Both the position numbers and the translations under genes were made by a program. Positions 28,745-41,644 of a DNA stretch of 64,000 bases are shown here, piece by piece; within the stretch, counting starts at the first letter, position 1; every line of letters starts with the position of its first letter. Source of the stretch: Aminobacter niigataensis (GTDB lineage: Bacteria; Pseudomonadota; Alphaproteobacteria; Rhizobiales; Rhizobiaceae); NCBI RefSeq assembly GCF_014200015.1, contig NZ_JACHOT010000001.1:1550001-1614000 (forward strand). Reading direction: 5' to 3'. Below the pieces are notes generated by a model. The model made no database searches. It saw only the letters and a list, made by a program, of their open reading frames with translations, and had not been told where the DNA came from.

Positions 28745-31051
28745 CTAGCCAAAGCGGCCGGTGCGTGGGAAGCCTTTCGGCACCATGCGTCCGGCCGTGG
28801 CGCGCGTTCCGATCCACTCGACCAGTTCCTCTCGTGACCGGGTGAAGGTTCGGTCTGCGGAATCCAGCCAGCTCAAGCCGCTCTCCATCGTGAAGGTCTT
28901 CACGTCGAGCACGCCGCCATCCTTGTACTTCTGCAGCCTGACGCCCTTGCCGCGCGTCATCTCGGGGATCTGCTCGAGCGGGAACACCAGCATCTTCCGG
29001 TTCTCGCCGACGATGGCGAGATGATCACCCGCAAGCGCGATACAGCGCTTGGCTTCATCCGGCGTCTTGACGTTCATCACCTGCTTGCCCTTGCGGGTGT
29101 TGGCGACAACCTCTTCCTCGGGAACCGTGAAGCCATTGCCCTCGTGGCTGACCAGCAGCAGCTTGCGCTTGGGCTCATGGACGAAGGCGGTGACGATGTC
29201 CTGGTCGTTGTCCATGTCGACGATGATGCGGATCGGCTCGCCATGGCCACGGCCGCCCGGCAGGCGGTCAGCGCCAATGGTGTAGAACTTGCCGCCTGTC
29301 GTGAAGACCAGGATCTTGTCGGTCGTCTGGGCGTGGAGGGCCAGCTTGAGGCTGTCGCCTTCCTTGAAGGTGAGCTGCCCGAAGTCGGCCAGATGCCCCT
29401 TCATCGCTCGCAGCCAGCCCTTCTCCGAGACGACGACCGTGACCGGCTCCTTCTCGATCATCGCGTGCGCGATGTCGGTGAGGTCGTGGTCGGGGGCTTC
29501 GGCAAAGACGGTGCGGCGACGGCCGAGCTCGGTTTCGGGACCGTAGTGCTTGCGGACCTCGCTCACTTCCCACTTGATCGTCGACCACTGCTTGGCATCG
29601 GAAGCGAGCAGCGCTTCGATCTGCTTCTTCTCGGTGCTGAGCGCGTCGAACTCCTTGCGGATCTCGAATTCCTCGAGCTTGCGCAGGGCCCGCAGGCGCA
29701 TGTTCAGGATGGCTTCGGCCTGGGTATCGGTCAGATCCCAGCGCGCCATCATCACCCGCTTGGGCTCATCCTCCTCACGGATGATGCGGATCACCTCGTC
29801 GATGTTGAGGTAGGCAATGAGATAGCCGCCGAGAATATCAAGGCGCTTCTCGATTTCGCCGAGGCGGAACTTCGATCGACGAACCAGCACCTCGCGGCGA
29901 TGGTCCAGCCATTCGCGCAACACGCTCTTGAGCGACAGCACGTTCGGCACCTTGCCGCGTGACAGCACGTTCATGTTGAGCGGGAACCGGCTCTCGAGCT
30001 CGGTGAGCTTGAACAGCGATTCCATCAACAGGCCCGGGTCGACCGTACGGCTCTTGGGCACGAGTACGACACGAATGTCCTCGGCGCTTTCGTCGCGGAT
30101 GTCTTCGAGCAGCGGCAGCTTGCGGGCGATCAAAAGCTCGGCGATCTTTTCGATCAAACGCGACTTCTGCACACCATAGGGGATTTCAGTGACAACGAGG
30201 TTCCAGGTGCCCCTGCCCTGATCCTCCTGCTGCCACATGGCGCGCATGCGGAAGCCGCCACGCCCGGTCTCGTAGGCGTTGACGATGGAAGCCCAGTCAT
30301 CATCGACACTGCCGCCGGTGGGGAAATCGGGGCCGCGCACCTTGCAGTTCAGGCGCAGCTCTGGATCGTCCTTGATGCGATCCCATTCGCCCGGCGAGGT
30401 CATCAGGTCGGTAACTGAAGCGTCGGGATTGTCGATGAGGTAGAGGGCAGCGCTGCACAGCTCTGCGGCATTGTGCGGCGGGATCGAGGTCGCCATGCCG
30501 ACGGCGATGCCGGACGAGCCGTTGGCAAGCAGATTGGGGAACGCGCCCGGCAGGACGACAGGTTCTTCGTCTTCCTCGTTGTAGGTCGGGCGATAATCGA
30601 CGGCGTCCTCGGTGATGCCCTCGAGCAACGACACCGAGACCTCGGTCATGCGCGCTTCGGTGTAACGCATGGCCGCGGCGCTATCGCCGTCGATGTTACC
30701 GAAATTGCCCTGCCCGTCGACGAGGGGGTAGCGGACGGAGAAATCCTGCGCCAGACGCACCAGCGCGTCGTAGATCGACTGGTCGCCATGCGGGTGGAAC
30801 TTGCCCATCACCTCGCCGACGATACGGGCGCATTTGGCGAAACCCTGGTCGGGATTGAGCCGCAGCAGCCGCATGGCATGCATGATGCGGCGATGGACCG
30901 GCTTCAGTCCGTCGCGCACATCCGGCAAGGCCCGGTGCATGATGGTCGACAGCGCATAGGCCAGATAGCGCTCTTCGAGCGCCTTCTTCAGGTCGACCGG
31001 TTCAATATTGTCGCCACCGTCATTTCCAGGCGGCAAAAGCCCTTTTCCCAT
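28745..31051 (-). CDS. parC: DNA topoisomerase IV subunit A
   Basis: This 768-aa type II topoisomerase subunit A decatenates chromosomes with ParE. The catalytic Tyr is in [11 protein letters not shown]. The quinolone region reads [17 protein letters not shown], with Gln at the position of E. coli ParC Ser80 and Asp at Glu84. That residue choice is read directly; any drug effect is not claimed. A beta-pinwheel C-terminal domain follows (residues about 500-750). No parE gene lies nearby, normal for this group. ATG 31051. Confidence 0.95.
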   Translation of the reverse strand: MGKGLLPPGNDGGDNIEPVDLKKALEERYLAYALSTIMHRALPDVRDGLKPVHRRIMHAMRLLRLNPDQGFAKCARIVGEVMGKFHPHGDQSIYDALVRLAQDFSVRYPLVDGQGNFGNIDGDSAAAMRYTEARMTEVSVSLLEGITEDAVDYRPTYNEEDEEPVVLPGAFPNLLANGSSGIAVGMATSIPPHNAAELCSAALYLIDNPDASVTDLMTSPGEWDRIKDDPELRLNCKVRGPDFPTGGSVDDDWASIVNAYETGRGGFRMRAMWQQEDQGRGTWNLVVTEIPYGVQKSRLIEKIAELLIARKLPLLEDIRDESAEDIRVVLVPKSRTVDPGLLMESLFKLTELESRFPLNMNVLSRGKVPNVLSLKSVLREWLDHRREVLVRRSKFRLGEIEKRLDILGGYLIAYLNIDEVIRIIREEDEPKRVMMARWDLTDTQAEAILNMRLRALRKLEEFEIRKEFDALSTEKKQIEALLASDAKQWSTIKWEVSEVRKHYGPETELGRRRTVFAEAPDHDLTDIAHAMIEKEPVTVVVSEKGWLRAMKGHLADFGQLTFKEGDSLKLALHAQTTDKILVFTTGGKFYTIGADRLPGGRGHGEPIRIIVDMDNDQDIVTAFVHEPKRKLLLVSHEGNGFTVPEEEVVANTRKGKQVMNVKTPDEAKRCIALAGDHLAIVGENRKMLVFPLEQIPEMTRGKGVRLQKYKDGGVLDVKTFTMESGLSWLDSADRTFTRSREELVEWIGTRATAGRMVPKGFPRTGRFG

Positions 31052-31320
31052 GGGTTTGGACTAGCGGAACGGGTGATTCGCGACAAGCCTTATCGGCAAA
31101 AGCAAGGGGCGACACAGTCGCCCGGATGAGACAAATTTTTGCGCTCGCTAAAGTAGCAATTGCGCGATCATCTTGCCGTTCACCATTTTTGCGCGTGTTG
31201 CATTGCAGCGATTGCCTTTTGCGCCGAATTGCGGCCAATGTGGCGAGAATGCCTTTTTCCAGTCCAGTTCCTGACGGACAGGATATGGCGTGAACGATTC
31301 CTCACAAGTCTCAGGGAACC
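31052..31320. other. Divergent intergenic region upstream of parC
   Basis: This 269-bp gap separates parC (minus) from the exported-protein gene (plus). It holds a perfect 7-bp hairpin at 31107-31123 and AT-rich stretches that may carry both promoters. No ORF with a ribosome site is credible. Confidence 0.4.
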
Positions 31321-32517
31321 ATGATGACGCAATACCGCTCTGCATTCAGCAAGCTCGCTCTATCGACCTTTCTCTTCACGCTTCCGCTCAATGCAGCACT
31401 GGCCCAGGACGCGACCGCGGTAGCCGAAAGGCTCAAGGCCGTCCTGGCAGCCCAGAACCTGACGCTCAGCTGGACCAGCGTGTCGGGCGACGCCTCCGAG
31501 ACCGTGCTTGAAGGGACAAGCATCGCGATGGCCGGGGAAGACAAGCCGGTTTCCGTCGGCAAGGTCACGCTTGGCGGCATTACCGAGGAGAATGGCGGCT
31601 ACAAGATCGAGACCCTCAGCACAGAGGCCTACAGCCTCACCGAAGGTACCACCAAGGTCGATGTCAGCCCGCTGACCATCGGCAATGTGTCGCTGCCGGC
31701 CGAAGGCTCGACCGATCCGCTGGCATCGTTCCTGATGTACGAGACCGCCAATCTCGACAACGTCAGCGTCAAGATCGGCGACAAGCAAGCCTTCCAGATG
31801 ACCAACTTCGCGGCGGAGGTGACGCCTCCGGCCGACGGCAACGCCATGGAATTCACCGGTTCGGCAGAGAAATTCACCGCCGACCTCAGCCTCGTCGAAG
31901 ACCCGCAGTCGAAGGCTGCGATCGACGCGCTCGGCTACCAGAACATCAGCGGCGACTTTCAGCTGGCTGGCACCTGGCAGCCGACCGACGGCCGCATGGC
32001 GCTGTCGAACTACGACATCACCGTCGACGACGCCGGTACACTCGGCATGACCTTCGACCTCGGCGGCTACACCGTCGATTTCCTCAAGTCGGTGCAGGAC
32101 CTGCAGAAGAAGATGGCCGACCAGCCGGAAGGCACCGACAACTCGGCTCAGGGCCTCGCCATGCTCGGCCTGATGCAGCAGCTCACCTTCAACGGTGCGA
32201 CCGTGCGCTTCGACGACGATTCGGTGACCAACAAGGTTCTCGAATATATCGGCAAGCAGCAGGGCATGTCAGCCAAGGACATCGCCAACCAGGCCAAGGC
32301 GATCGTGCCGTTCATGCTGATGGAACTCAACAATCCGGAACTGGCAGCGCAGGTGACGGCAGCCGTGACCGCCTATCTCGACAACCCCAAGTCGCTTGAG
32401 ATCGCAGCCAAGCCCGCCTCGCCGGTTCCGTTCGCCCTGCTGGCGGCCAGCGGCATGTCCAACCCCAAGGAACTGCCCAAGACGCTCGGCCTGACGGTTA
32501 CGGCCAACCAGGATTGA
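31321..32517 (+). CDS. Exported hypothetical protein
   Basis: This 398-aa protein has a clear Sec signal peptide (LALSTFLFTLPLNAALAQD, cleavage after ALA). The mature protein is acidic, Thr/Ser/Gly rich and largely beta-predicted, e.g. KVTLGGITEENGGYKIETL, like a periplasmic or surface-associated solvent-exposed fold. It resembles DUF2125/DUF945-type periplasmic proteins in feel, but I cannot assign a family. ATG 31321 follows AGGGAACC; ATG 31324 is also possible. A strong bidirectional terminator follows. Confidence 0.75.
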   Translation: MMTQYRSAFSKLALSTFLFTLPLNAALAQDATAVAERLKAVLAAQNLTLSWTSVSGDASETVLEGTSIAMAGEDKPVSVGKVTLGGITEENGGYKIETLSTEAYSLTEGTTKVDVSPLTIGNVSLPAEGSTDPLASFLMYETANLDNVSVKIGDKQAFQMTNFAAEVTPPADGNAMEFTGSAEKFTADLSLVEDPQSKAAIDALGYQNISGDFQLAGTWQPTDGRMALSNYDITVDDAGTLGMTFDLGGYTVDFLKSVQDLQKKMADQPEGTDNSAQGLAMLGLMQQLTFNGATVRFDDDSVTNKVLEYIGKQQGMSAKDIANQAKAIVPFMLMELNNPELAAQVTAAVTAYLDNPKSLEIAAKPASPVPFALLAASGMSNPKELPKTLGLTVTANQD

Positions 32518-32540
32518 TCCTTGGCAAGACGGCCAAACGG

Positions 32541-32571
32541 AAAAAGCCCGGCAGCGATGCCGGGCTTTTTT
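32541..32571. terminator. Bidirectional Rho-independent terminator
   Basis: AAAAAGCCCGGCA-GCGA-TGCCGGGCTTTTT gives a perfect 13-bp stem, A-rich on one side and T-rich on the other. It sits between the exported-protein gene (plus) and aspS (minus) and can stop both. Confidence 0.95.
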
Positions 32572-32603
32572 GTTGAATCGAAAGAGTCGCTTGCGCGGGC
32601 CTC

Positions 32604-34394
32604 TTAAGCTTCTTTCTTGGCCACGGCGACGCGCAGCGACAGCTCGCGCAGCTGCTGCGGCGAGGCTTCGGCAGGCGCATTCATCAGCAAGTCCTGCGCC
32701 TGCTGGTTCATCGGGAACAGCGTCACTTCACGCAGGTTCTTCGCACCGACAAGAAGCATGATCACGCGGTCGACGCCCGCAGCCATGCCGCCATGCGGCG
32801 GGGCGCCGTACTGGAAGGCGCGGTAGAGACCACCGAACTGCTCCTCGACCTCTTCACGCGACTTGCCGGTCAGCTCAAACGCCTTGACCATCAGCTCGGG
32901 CAACTGGTTTCGGATCGAACCGGATGCGATTTCGAAGCCGTTGCAGACCATGTCGTACTGATAGGCCTTGATGGTGAGCGGGTCCTGGTTGTTCAACGCA
33001 TCCAGGCCGCCCTGCGGCATCGAGAACGGGTTGTGGGCGAAATCGATCTTCTTTTCGTCTTCCAGCCATTCGTAGAACGGGAAGTCGATGATCCAGCACA
33101 GCTCGAAACGCTCGCGGTCGACGAGGTTCAGCTCCTCGCCGGCGCGGGTGCGGGCAGCACCGGCAAACGAGACGAACTTCTTGGGATCGCCGGCAACGAA
33201 GAAAGCGGCGTCACCATCCGACAGGCCAAGCTGTTGGCGGATCGCCTCGGTGCGCTCTTCACCGATATTCTTGGCGATGGGACCAGCGCCTTCGAGCTTG
33301 TCGCCTTCCTTGCGCCAGAAGATGTAGCCGAGACCCGGCTGGCCCTCGCCCTGGGCCCAGGAGTTCATGCGGTCGCAGAATGCGCGCGAACCACCGGTCC
33401 TGGCCGGGATGGCCCAGACCTCGACCTTCGGGTTGGCGGCGATCATGCCTGCGAACACCTTGAAGCCCGAACCGTCGAAATGCTCTGTGACGGCCTGGAT
33501 CTCGATCGGGTTGCGCAAGTCAGGCTTGTCGGTGCCATAGGTGCGCAGCGCGGTGTCGTAAGGAATGCGGCGGAACTGCTGCGTCACCGGCTTGCCGTCG
33601 GCAAACTTCTCGAACACGCCGCGCATCACCGGCTCCATCGTGTTCCAGACGTCTTCCTGGGTCACGAAGCTCATTTCGAGGTCGAGCTGGTAGAATTCGC
33701 CCGGCAGGCGGTCGGCGCGCGGGTCTTCGTCGCGGAAGCAAGGCGCGATCTGGAAATAGCGATCGAAGCCGGCGACCATCAGAAGCTGCTTGTACTGCTG
33801 CGGTGCCTGCGGCAGGGCGAAGAACTTGCCCGGATGGATGCGCGAAGGCACCAGGAAGTCGCGTGCACCTTCAGGCGACGATGCCGTCAGGATCGGCGTC
33901 GAATACTCGGTGAAACCCTCATCGGTCATGCGCGCGCGCATTTCGGCGATGATCTTGGTGCGGGCCACGATGTTCTTGTGCAGCGTCTCGCGGCGCAGGT
34001 CGAGGAAGCGATACTTGAGACGGATGTCCTCGGGGTATTCGGGTTCGCCGAACACCGGCAGCGGCAATTCCTTGGACTGCGACAAGACCTCGATCTCGCC
34101 GGCGAAAACCTCGATCTCACCGGTTGGCAGGTTGCCGTTGACGGCCTCGGCCATGCGCGCCTTGACCTCGCCATCGACGCGGATGACCCACTCGCCACGG
34201 ACGGTCTCGGCGACCTTGAAGGCCGGCGAATCGGGATCGGCGACGATCTGGGTCAGGCCGTAGTGGTCGCGCATGTCGATGAACAGCAGGCCGCCGTGAT
34301 CTCGCACGCGATGCACCCAGCCGGACAGGCGGACGGCGGAACCGACGTCGGATTTCCTCAATTGAGCGCAGGTGTGGCTGCGGTAACGGTGCAT
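32604..34394 (-). CDS. aspS: Aspartyl-tRNA synthetase
   Basis: This 596-aa class II synthetase has an N-terminal OB anticodon-binding fold ([20 protein letters not shown]), motif 2 [15 protein letters not shown], a bacterial GAD insertion (about 290-410) and motif 3 GVDRVIML near the C-terminus. It charges tRNA-Asp; whether it also charges tRNA-Asn (non-discriminating, as in many alphaproteobacteria) is not decided here. ATG 34394 starts [16 protein letters not shown], the normal N-terminus; a 28-codon upstream extension is rejected. Confidence 0.95.
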   Translation of the reverse strand: MHRYRSHTCAQLRKSDVGSAVRLSGWVHRVRDHGGLLFIDMRDHYGLTQIVADPDSPAFKVAETVRGEWVIRVDGEVKARMAEAVNGNLPTGEIEVFAGEIEVLSQSKELPLPVFGEPEYPEDIRLKYRFLDLRRETLHKNIVARTKIIAEMRARMTDEGFTEYSTPILTASSPEGARDFLVPSRIHPGKFFALPQAPQQYKQLLMVAGFDRYFQIAPCFRDEDPRADRLPGEFYQLDLEMSFVTQEDVWNTMEPVMRGVFEKFADGKPVTQQFRRIPYDTALRTYGTDKPDLRNPIEIQAVTEHFDGSGFKVFAGMIAANPKVEVWAIPARTGGSRAFCDRMNSWAQGEGQPGLGYIFWRKEGDKLEGAGPIAKNIGEERTEAIRQQLGLSDGDAAFFVAGDPKKFVSFAGAARTRAGEELNLVDRERFELCWIIDFPFYEWLEDEKKIDFAHNPFSMPQGGLDALNNQDPLTIKAYQYDMVCNGFEIASGSIRNQLPELMVKAFELTGKSREEVEEQFGGLYRAFQYGAPPHGGMAAGVDRVIMLLVGAKNLREVTLFPMNQQAQDLLMNAPAEASPQQLRELSLRVAVAKKEA

Positions 34395-34543
34395 GGCAAA
34401 TATTCCGGTTCGGGCTGTTGTCATACGGCGTCGAGGCGTCCGATGCGCCCGGGCCGAAATTTGGCGGGAAAAGCGCATGGGTGCCCGGTTTTGTCAAGGT
34501 AAAGCCACCGGTTCGGGCGGTTCCGCTACGCAGAACGCACCAG

Positions 34544-34960
34544 TTAAAGGCGCTTCTTCAGCCAGACGCGCGAATGGCCTGCCGGATAGTCATCGATACG
34601 GCCGAACTCCTCATAGCCCAGCCGCTTGTAAAACTCCGGCGCCTGAAAGGTGTACGAATCGAGATGAACGCCGACGCAACCCCTTTGCCTGGCGACCTCT
34701 TCGGCCCTGCCAAGCAACTGCACGCCGAGACCCCGGTTGCGATGTTTCGAGCTGATCCAGAGCCATTCCACGAAAAGCCACGAATATTCGGACGAGCCCT
34801 TCAATCCGCCAGCGAGCGAAGCGTCCTCGTCGCGCGCGACGATCCACAAATCCTGCTCATTGTGGGGCCCCGCCGTCTCGTAGTTGTAGGCGTTCAGGCC
34901 TTCGCCGATCAGCTGTGCTGTCTCCCGATCGATGCTCGTGCTGACCGTCAGTGTCGTCAT
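34544..34960 (-). CDS. GNAT-family N-acetyltransferase
   Basis: This 138-aa Gcn5-related acetyltransferase has the acetyl-CoA loop SKHRNRGLGVQLLGRAE (R/Q-x-x-G-x-G/A) and a C-terminal FYKRLGYEEFG motif. The substrate is unknown. ATG 34960 with GGGAG 7 nt upstream is preferred to the adjacent ATG 34963; longer starts add unlike residues. Confidence 0.85.
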   Translation of the reverse strand: MTTLTVSTSIDRETAQLIGEGLNAYNYETAGPHNEQDLWIVARDEDASLAGGLKGSSEYSWLFVEWLWISSKHRNRGLGVQLLGRAEEVARQRGCVGVHLDSYTFQAPEFYKRLGYEEFGRIDDYPAGHSRVWLKKRL

Positions 34961-35124
34961 CATCAGCTCCCGCTCTCGCCATCCGTCGGGACGACAGGCG
35001 CGCAAGCTAACCGTCTCGGCGCTCGACACGTTGGCGCAGCCGGCGGAATATGTCGCGCCAGTGGCCAACTGGCATTGACCGAATGGCCTAACTATAGCCA
35101 ACTCACCTTTTCTCGCGTTGCCGA

Positions 35125-36369
35125 ATGTCCTCCATACGTCCCCTCATCCCGCTTCTGATCACCGCCGGCATCCTGCTCGGCGGCAACGGCCTGCAAAGCA
35201 CCTTGATTGCGTTGCGCGGGGCGCAGGAGGGCTTTTCGGCATCGACCATCGGGCTGATGGGCACCTTCTACTTCATGGGGTTCCTGCTCGGCTGTATCTT
35301 CATCACCCGCATCATGAAGGCCGTCGGCTATGTCCGGGCCTTCGCGGCGCTGGCAGCCATCGCTGCCGCCGCAACATTGATGCTGGTGCTGGTCATCGAC
35401 CCGGTGATGTGGTCGCTCATCCGTTTCGCCACGGGCTTCTGCTTCGCCGGGCTGTTCACGGTGATGGAGAGCTGGCTCAACTCGGGCGTCTCCAACCATG
35501 ACAGGGCCCGAGTGCTCGCCATCTACCGCATCATCGACATCGCTTCGGTGACCGGCGCGCAGTTCATGATCCCGGTGTTCGGCGCCGGCGGCTTCACCAT
35601 CTTCGCCATCATGTCGATCATGATCACGCTGTCGCTGGTGCCGGTGTCGCTCGGCGACCGCTCCAACCCGACGCCGCCGGAGGACGTCAAGCTCGACTTG
35701 AAGCGCGCCTGGCGCATCTCGCCGCTCGGTAGCATCGGCTGCATCTTCGTCGGCGTCACCAACAGCGCGTTCCGGACGCTGAGCCCGATCTACGCCGAAC
35801 AGATAGGCCTGTCGGTCACCGACGTCGTCACCTTCGTCAGTGTCGGCATCATCGGCGGCGCGCTGGTCCAGTACCCCCTCGGCTACATGTCCGACCTGTG
35901 GGATCGCCGCAAGGTGCTGCTTGTCACCACCGTCGGCGCGATGACCTCGGCGCTGATGCTGGTTTTCCTTGCAGGCAATTCGCCGCTGGCCAACTTCGTA
36001 CTGATCTTCATCTTCGGCTCGTTCGCCATGCCGCTCTATTCGCTGTCGGCGGCGCACGCCAACGACCGGGCGGAAAAGGGCGAGTTCGTGCTGATCAACG
36101 CCGCACTGATGCTGTTCTACTCGGTCGGCGCGATCGCGGGTCCGTTAGTGGCCTCGATCGTCATGGAACAGTTTGGACCACATGCGCTTTTCAGTTTCAG
36201 CGCAGCCGTCTACGTCGCGTTCGTGGCGGTTATCGTTTATCGCATGGGATCGCGCTCGCCGGTGCCGGCCGGCCGGCGCGGCCGCTTCATCGCCTTGCTG
36301 CGGACGTCGCCGATTTTCGCCCGCCTAGCCGGGCGAAATGGCCCAACGAATGGTTCGGATGCCGACTAG
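35125..36369 (+). CDS. MFS transporter (YcaD-like)
   Basis: This 414-aa protein has 12 predicted TM helices. The half following TM2 has TRIMKAVGYVRAF; GYMSDLWDRRKVLL gives the inter-domain motif A copy. The motif-like MESWLNSGVSNHDRARVLAIY resembles the YcaD/MFS_1 type. The substrate is unknown. It ends 85 bp before rnd on the same strand. Confidence 0.85.
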   Translation: MSSIRPLIPLLITAGILLGGNGLQSTLIALRGAQEGFSASTIGLMGTFYFMGFLLGCIFITRIMKAVGYVRAFAALAAIAAAATLMLVLVIDPVMWSLIRFATGFCFAGLFTVMESWLNSGVSNHDRARVLAIYRIIDIASVTGAQFMIPVFGAGGFTIFAIMSIMITLSLVPVSLGDRSNPTPPEDVKLDLKRAWRISPLGSIGCIFVGVTNSAFRTLSPIYAEQIGLSVTDVVTFVSVGIIGGALVQYPLGYMSDLWDRRKVLLVTTVGAMTSALMLVFLAGNSPLANFVLIFIFGSFAMPLYSLSAAHANDRAEKGEFVLINAALMLFYSVGAIAGPLVASIVMEQFGPHALFSFSAAVYVAFVAVIVYRMGSRSPVPAGRRGRFIALLRTSPIFARLAGRNGPTNGSDAD

Positions 36370-36454
36370 ACTTCCTCTCCGGATGCGGCAATCGCTTGAC
36401 GAATGCCCGCTCGACTGAAATGGAAAGACAACGCGTTCTGATAAAAGCAATATT

Positions 36455-37612
36455 ATGCATGTAATAACGACCCAGGACGAACTCGATACCGCCGTTGCCG
36501 CTCTCGAAAAATCCAACTTCGTCACGGTCGACACCGAGTTCATTCGCGAAACCACTTTCTGGCCCGAGCTCTGCCTGATCCAGATGGCAGCGCCTGGCGT
36601 TTCGGCGCTGGTCGATCCGCTGGCGCCTGGGCTCGACCTCAAGCCGTTCTTCGACCTGATGGCCAACGAGGCCGTGACCAAGGTCTTCCATGCCGCGCGG
36701 CAAGACATCGAAATCGTCTTCCATCTCGGCGGACTGATCCCTCACCCTGTTTTCGACACGCAGGTGGCGGCCATGGTCTGCGGCTTCGGCGACAGCGTCT
36801 CCTACGAGCAGATCGTCCAGAAGGTCACCGGCGGCCGCATCGACAAGTCATCGCGCTTCACCGACTGGCGCCACAGGCCGCTGTCGGAAAAGCAACTCGA
36901 ATATGCGCTGGCCGACGTCACCCACCTGATCGATGTCTACCAACATCTCGTCACAGAGCTCGAGCGCGAAGGCCGCGCGCACTGGCTGAACGAAGAGATG
37001 GAAGTGCTGACCTCGCGGGCAACCTACGATCCGCACCCGGAAGACGCCTGGAAGCGGCTGAAGATGCGCCTGCGCAAACCGCAGGAACTGGCCATCGTGC
37101 AGGCCGTCGCCGCCTGGCGCGAGCGCGAGGCGCGCGAACGCAACGTGCCGCGCGGGCGCGTGCTCAAGGACGACGCGATCTACGAGATCGCCCAGCAGGC
37201 GCCGCGCGACACCACGGCGCTGTCGCGGCTGCGCACCACGCCCAAGGGCTGGGAGCGCTCCTCGTCGGCAACCGCCCTGCTAGCCGTTGTCAACGCGGCG
37301 CTCGAAATACCGCGCGACCAGATGCCCAAGCTGCCCAAGACCTTCCAGCCACCTGAGGGCTCGAGCGCGGCCGCCGAACTGCTCAAGGTGCTGCTGCGCC
37401 TGGTCTCGGAAAAAGAAGGCGTGGCGCCCAAGGTGCTTGCTTCGGGCGACGACATCGACCGTATCGCCGCCGAAGGTGAGGCCGCCGACGTCCCTGCCCT
37501 TCAGGGCTGGCGCCGCTCGGTGTTCGGCGAAACCGCTCTCAAGCTGGTGCGCGGCGAAATCGCCATCCGTTTCGACAAGCGCAAGATCGCAGTGTTCGAG
37601 ATCGAAGCCTGA
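36455..37612 (+). CDS. rnd: Ribonuclease D
   Basis: This 385-aa DEDDy 3'-5' exonuclease trims tRNA precursors and other RNAs. ExoI VTVDTEFIRE, ExoII HAARQDIEIVF and ExoIII QLEYALADVTHLIDVY provide the four acidic residues and the Tyr. A helical HRDC domain (about 205-290) follows for RNA binding. It is convergent with the MAPEG gene, with stops 19 bp apart. Confidence 0.94.
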   Translation: MHVITTQDELDTAVAALEKSNFVTVDTEFIRETTFWPELCLIQMAAPGVSALVDPLAPGLDLKPFFDLMANEAVTKVFHAARQDIEIVFHLGGLIPHPVFDTQVAAMVCGFGDSVSYEQIVQKVTGGRIDKSSRFTDWRHRPLSEKQLEYALADVTHLIDVYQHLVTELEREGRAHWLNEEMEVLTSRATYDPHPEDAWKRLKMRLRKPQELAIVQAVAAWREREARERNVPRGRVLKDDAIYEIAQQAPRDTTALSRLRTTPKGWERSSSATALLAVVNAALEIPRDQMPKLPKTFQPPEGSSAAAELLKVLLRLVSEKEGVAPKVLASGDDIDRIAAEGEAADVPALQGWRRSVFGETALKLVRGEIAIRFDKRKIAVFEIEA

Positions 37613-37631
37613 ACGGCCTGATCGGCGCGGC

Positions 37632-38057
37632 TCAGACCGCGCCGGCAAGATGCAGCGCGAACCAGATCCACAGCAGCCCAAGTACCAGCCAGCCCAGAAT
37701 GAAGGCCAGGCTGCGAAGCCTGACCCGGTTGGCGGTCAGGTGAACCCACGCGTGCGCATAACGTGTCGCCACGAACAGCCAGGCCAGCCCGACACTGACA
37801 AATGACGCGCCGTCGGTCACGTAGAGTGCCAGGCACGCTGTGTAGAATAGCACCGGCAGTTCGAACTGGTTGCTGGTGTTGTTGGCGGCGGTGACGCTCA
37901 ACTCCGGCTCGGCGACGCGTGTCTTGAACTGGTTCACACGCGCCTCGCCGGCACGCACCGCCTGCCTGCGCCGCAGGCCCAGCACGACATAGACGATGTA
38001 GACCAAAAGAACCTGCGAGAGCATCGGCCAGAAAATAGCGGTCTGGTTCACAAGCAT
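37632..38057 (-). CDS. MAPEG-family membrane protein
   Basis: This 141-aa protein with four TM helices has the MAPEG signature AANNTSNQFELPVLFYTACL (conserved N-x-x-E-N-x-P-like block in loop 2). The family comprises glutathione-dependent or eicosanoid-type membrane enzymes; bacterial members are mostly uncharacterised. It is convergent with rnd. Confidence 0.85.
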   Translation of the reverse strand: MLVNQTAIFWPMLSQVLLVYIVYVVLGLRRRQAVRAGEARVNQFKTRVAEPELSVTAANNTSNQFELPVLFYTACLALYVTDGASFVSVGLAWLFVATRYAHAWVHLTANRVRLRSLAFILGWLVLGLLWIWFALHLAGAV

Positions 38058-38163
38058 AACCTCAAGAAAAATGATCGACTAATCTGACCATCAATTGCTG
38101 CACTCCATTTCTGCTTAATGGAGAATTTACGGATCATGATCGAAACTGTGCTGCAGCAGTTCA

Positions 38164-39279
38164 ATGGTCGACCGAAACATGATGCTCCCTGCAACCGCCA
38201 ATCGCTACCAACCTGCTCTAGCAGTCATCCAAGCCGGAACCTATGCCCGTGAACGCGCAATGCGCGAGGATGCGCAGGCTGCGGGGGGCATGAAGCCGCT
38301 CGGCGACATGGCCCAGACTGCGCCGGCCCGCCCGAAAGACATGCAGGCCATCAACGAGTATTACTTCGGCATCAGCCTGACGCCGATGGAAGTGATGTTC
38401 TCGATGGTCGAGAGGGCCGTCGACTTTCTCAACGACAAGCTGGGTGTGGGCAGCGACGGCGACCCCAAAGCCGTCGAAGCCGGCAACAAGTGGCGTGAAG
38501 AAGCGCTGATCAAGAATGTCGGCGTCGGTTCGGGGGACGACTTCCGGATCCCGAAACCCGGCGAGAACGGCGTTACCTTCCGGGCTGTTGCCAAACTCGT
38601 CCTGGAGAAATTCAAGACCGAATTTCTGGCAGGCGACGGCGACCTCAGAAAGGCGCTGGAGGATGCGGCAGGCTTCCGTCTGGACGGGATGAGCGCAGTC
38701 GATCTGTTCAAGGCATTCGCGGAACCGGAAAGCGACGCCGCGCGGAGGGTGTATGACGCGGTGTCGGAAGGCCTTGCCGGCCAGGCCGGCAGCAAGGTTT
38801 CGCAGCGCTTGGAAGCGGCAACGTCCGGGGCCAAGTCGGTCGAAGAGACCCTCGCCGACCAAAAAGGGTCTTCAATCGACGTCGTCGACAAGGAAACGAT
38901 TGCCGAGGACCTGAAGGCTGTCCGGACAGCCGAAGCGAAGGAAAAGCTCGACGAAGCAGCAGCCATTCCCGAGAAGATCAGAGACGCCCTCGAGGAAATT
39001 CAGGCCGGCAAGGACACGTCCGGCACGGACAGTTCGCAGGCGGCCTTGGCAATAGTCCAGGCCCTAAGCGGGATGAGCGAAACCGTGTCGTCCCCGGCAA
39101 CTGGCCAGGATGCCCCCGAGATGGAACTGGACCTGTCCGGCATCGCCAGGGACGCTGCCAAGGAAGACCACGACGAGGGCACCAAGGGGGAAGCCCTGCG
39201 TGGGCTGCTTGCGCAATACCTCGAACTCATCGACGCATCGGACATCGACAAGAAACAGAAATTGTCCATTCGGCTATAG
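38164..39279 (+). CDS. Hypothetical acidic protein (371 aa)
   Basis: I do not recognise this 371-aa protein. It has no signal peptide or TM segment. The N-terminal 100 residues include INEYYFGISLTPMEVMFSMV. The second half (about 210-300) is rich in Ala, Glu, Lys and Asp, predicted helical and possibly coiled, ending with LLAQYLELIDASDID. ATG 38164 has a weak ribosome site; ATG 38179/38182 is possible. It is convergent with the 39284 gene (stops 4 bp apart). Role unknown. Confidence 0.7.
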   Translation: MVDRNMMLPATANRYQPALAVIQAGTYARERAMREDAQAAGGMKPLGDMAQTAPARPKDMQAINEYYFGISLTPMEVMFSMVERAVDFLNDKLGVGSDGDPKAVEAGNKWREEALIKNVGVGSGDDFRIPKPGENGVTFRAVAKLVLEKFKTEFLAGDGDLRKALEDAAGFRLDGMSAVDLFKAFAEPESDAARRVYDAVSEGLAGQAGSKVSQRLEAATSGAKSVEETLADQKGSSIDVVDKETIAEDLKAVRTAEAKEKLDEAAAIPEKIRDALEEIQAGKDTSGTDSSQAALAIVQALSGMSETVSSPATGQDAPEMELDLSGIARDAAKEDHDEGTKGEALRGLLAQYLELIDASDIDKKQKLSIRL

Positions 39280-39283
39280 CCGA

Positions 39284-41517
<2,234 letters not shown>

Positions 41518-41644
41518 TCATCGTGCCGACTGGACCGCACGGGCCGCATGTGTTGGCTGCGGACAGGCTGCCGCATCCATGTTAACGGTCGGATCGGACG
41601 GCGGCCTGGCTGCCGGCAGATGCAGACGCCACTGCGGAAAGTCC

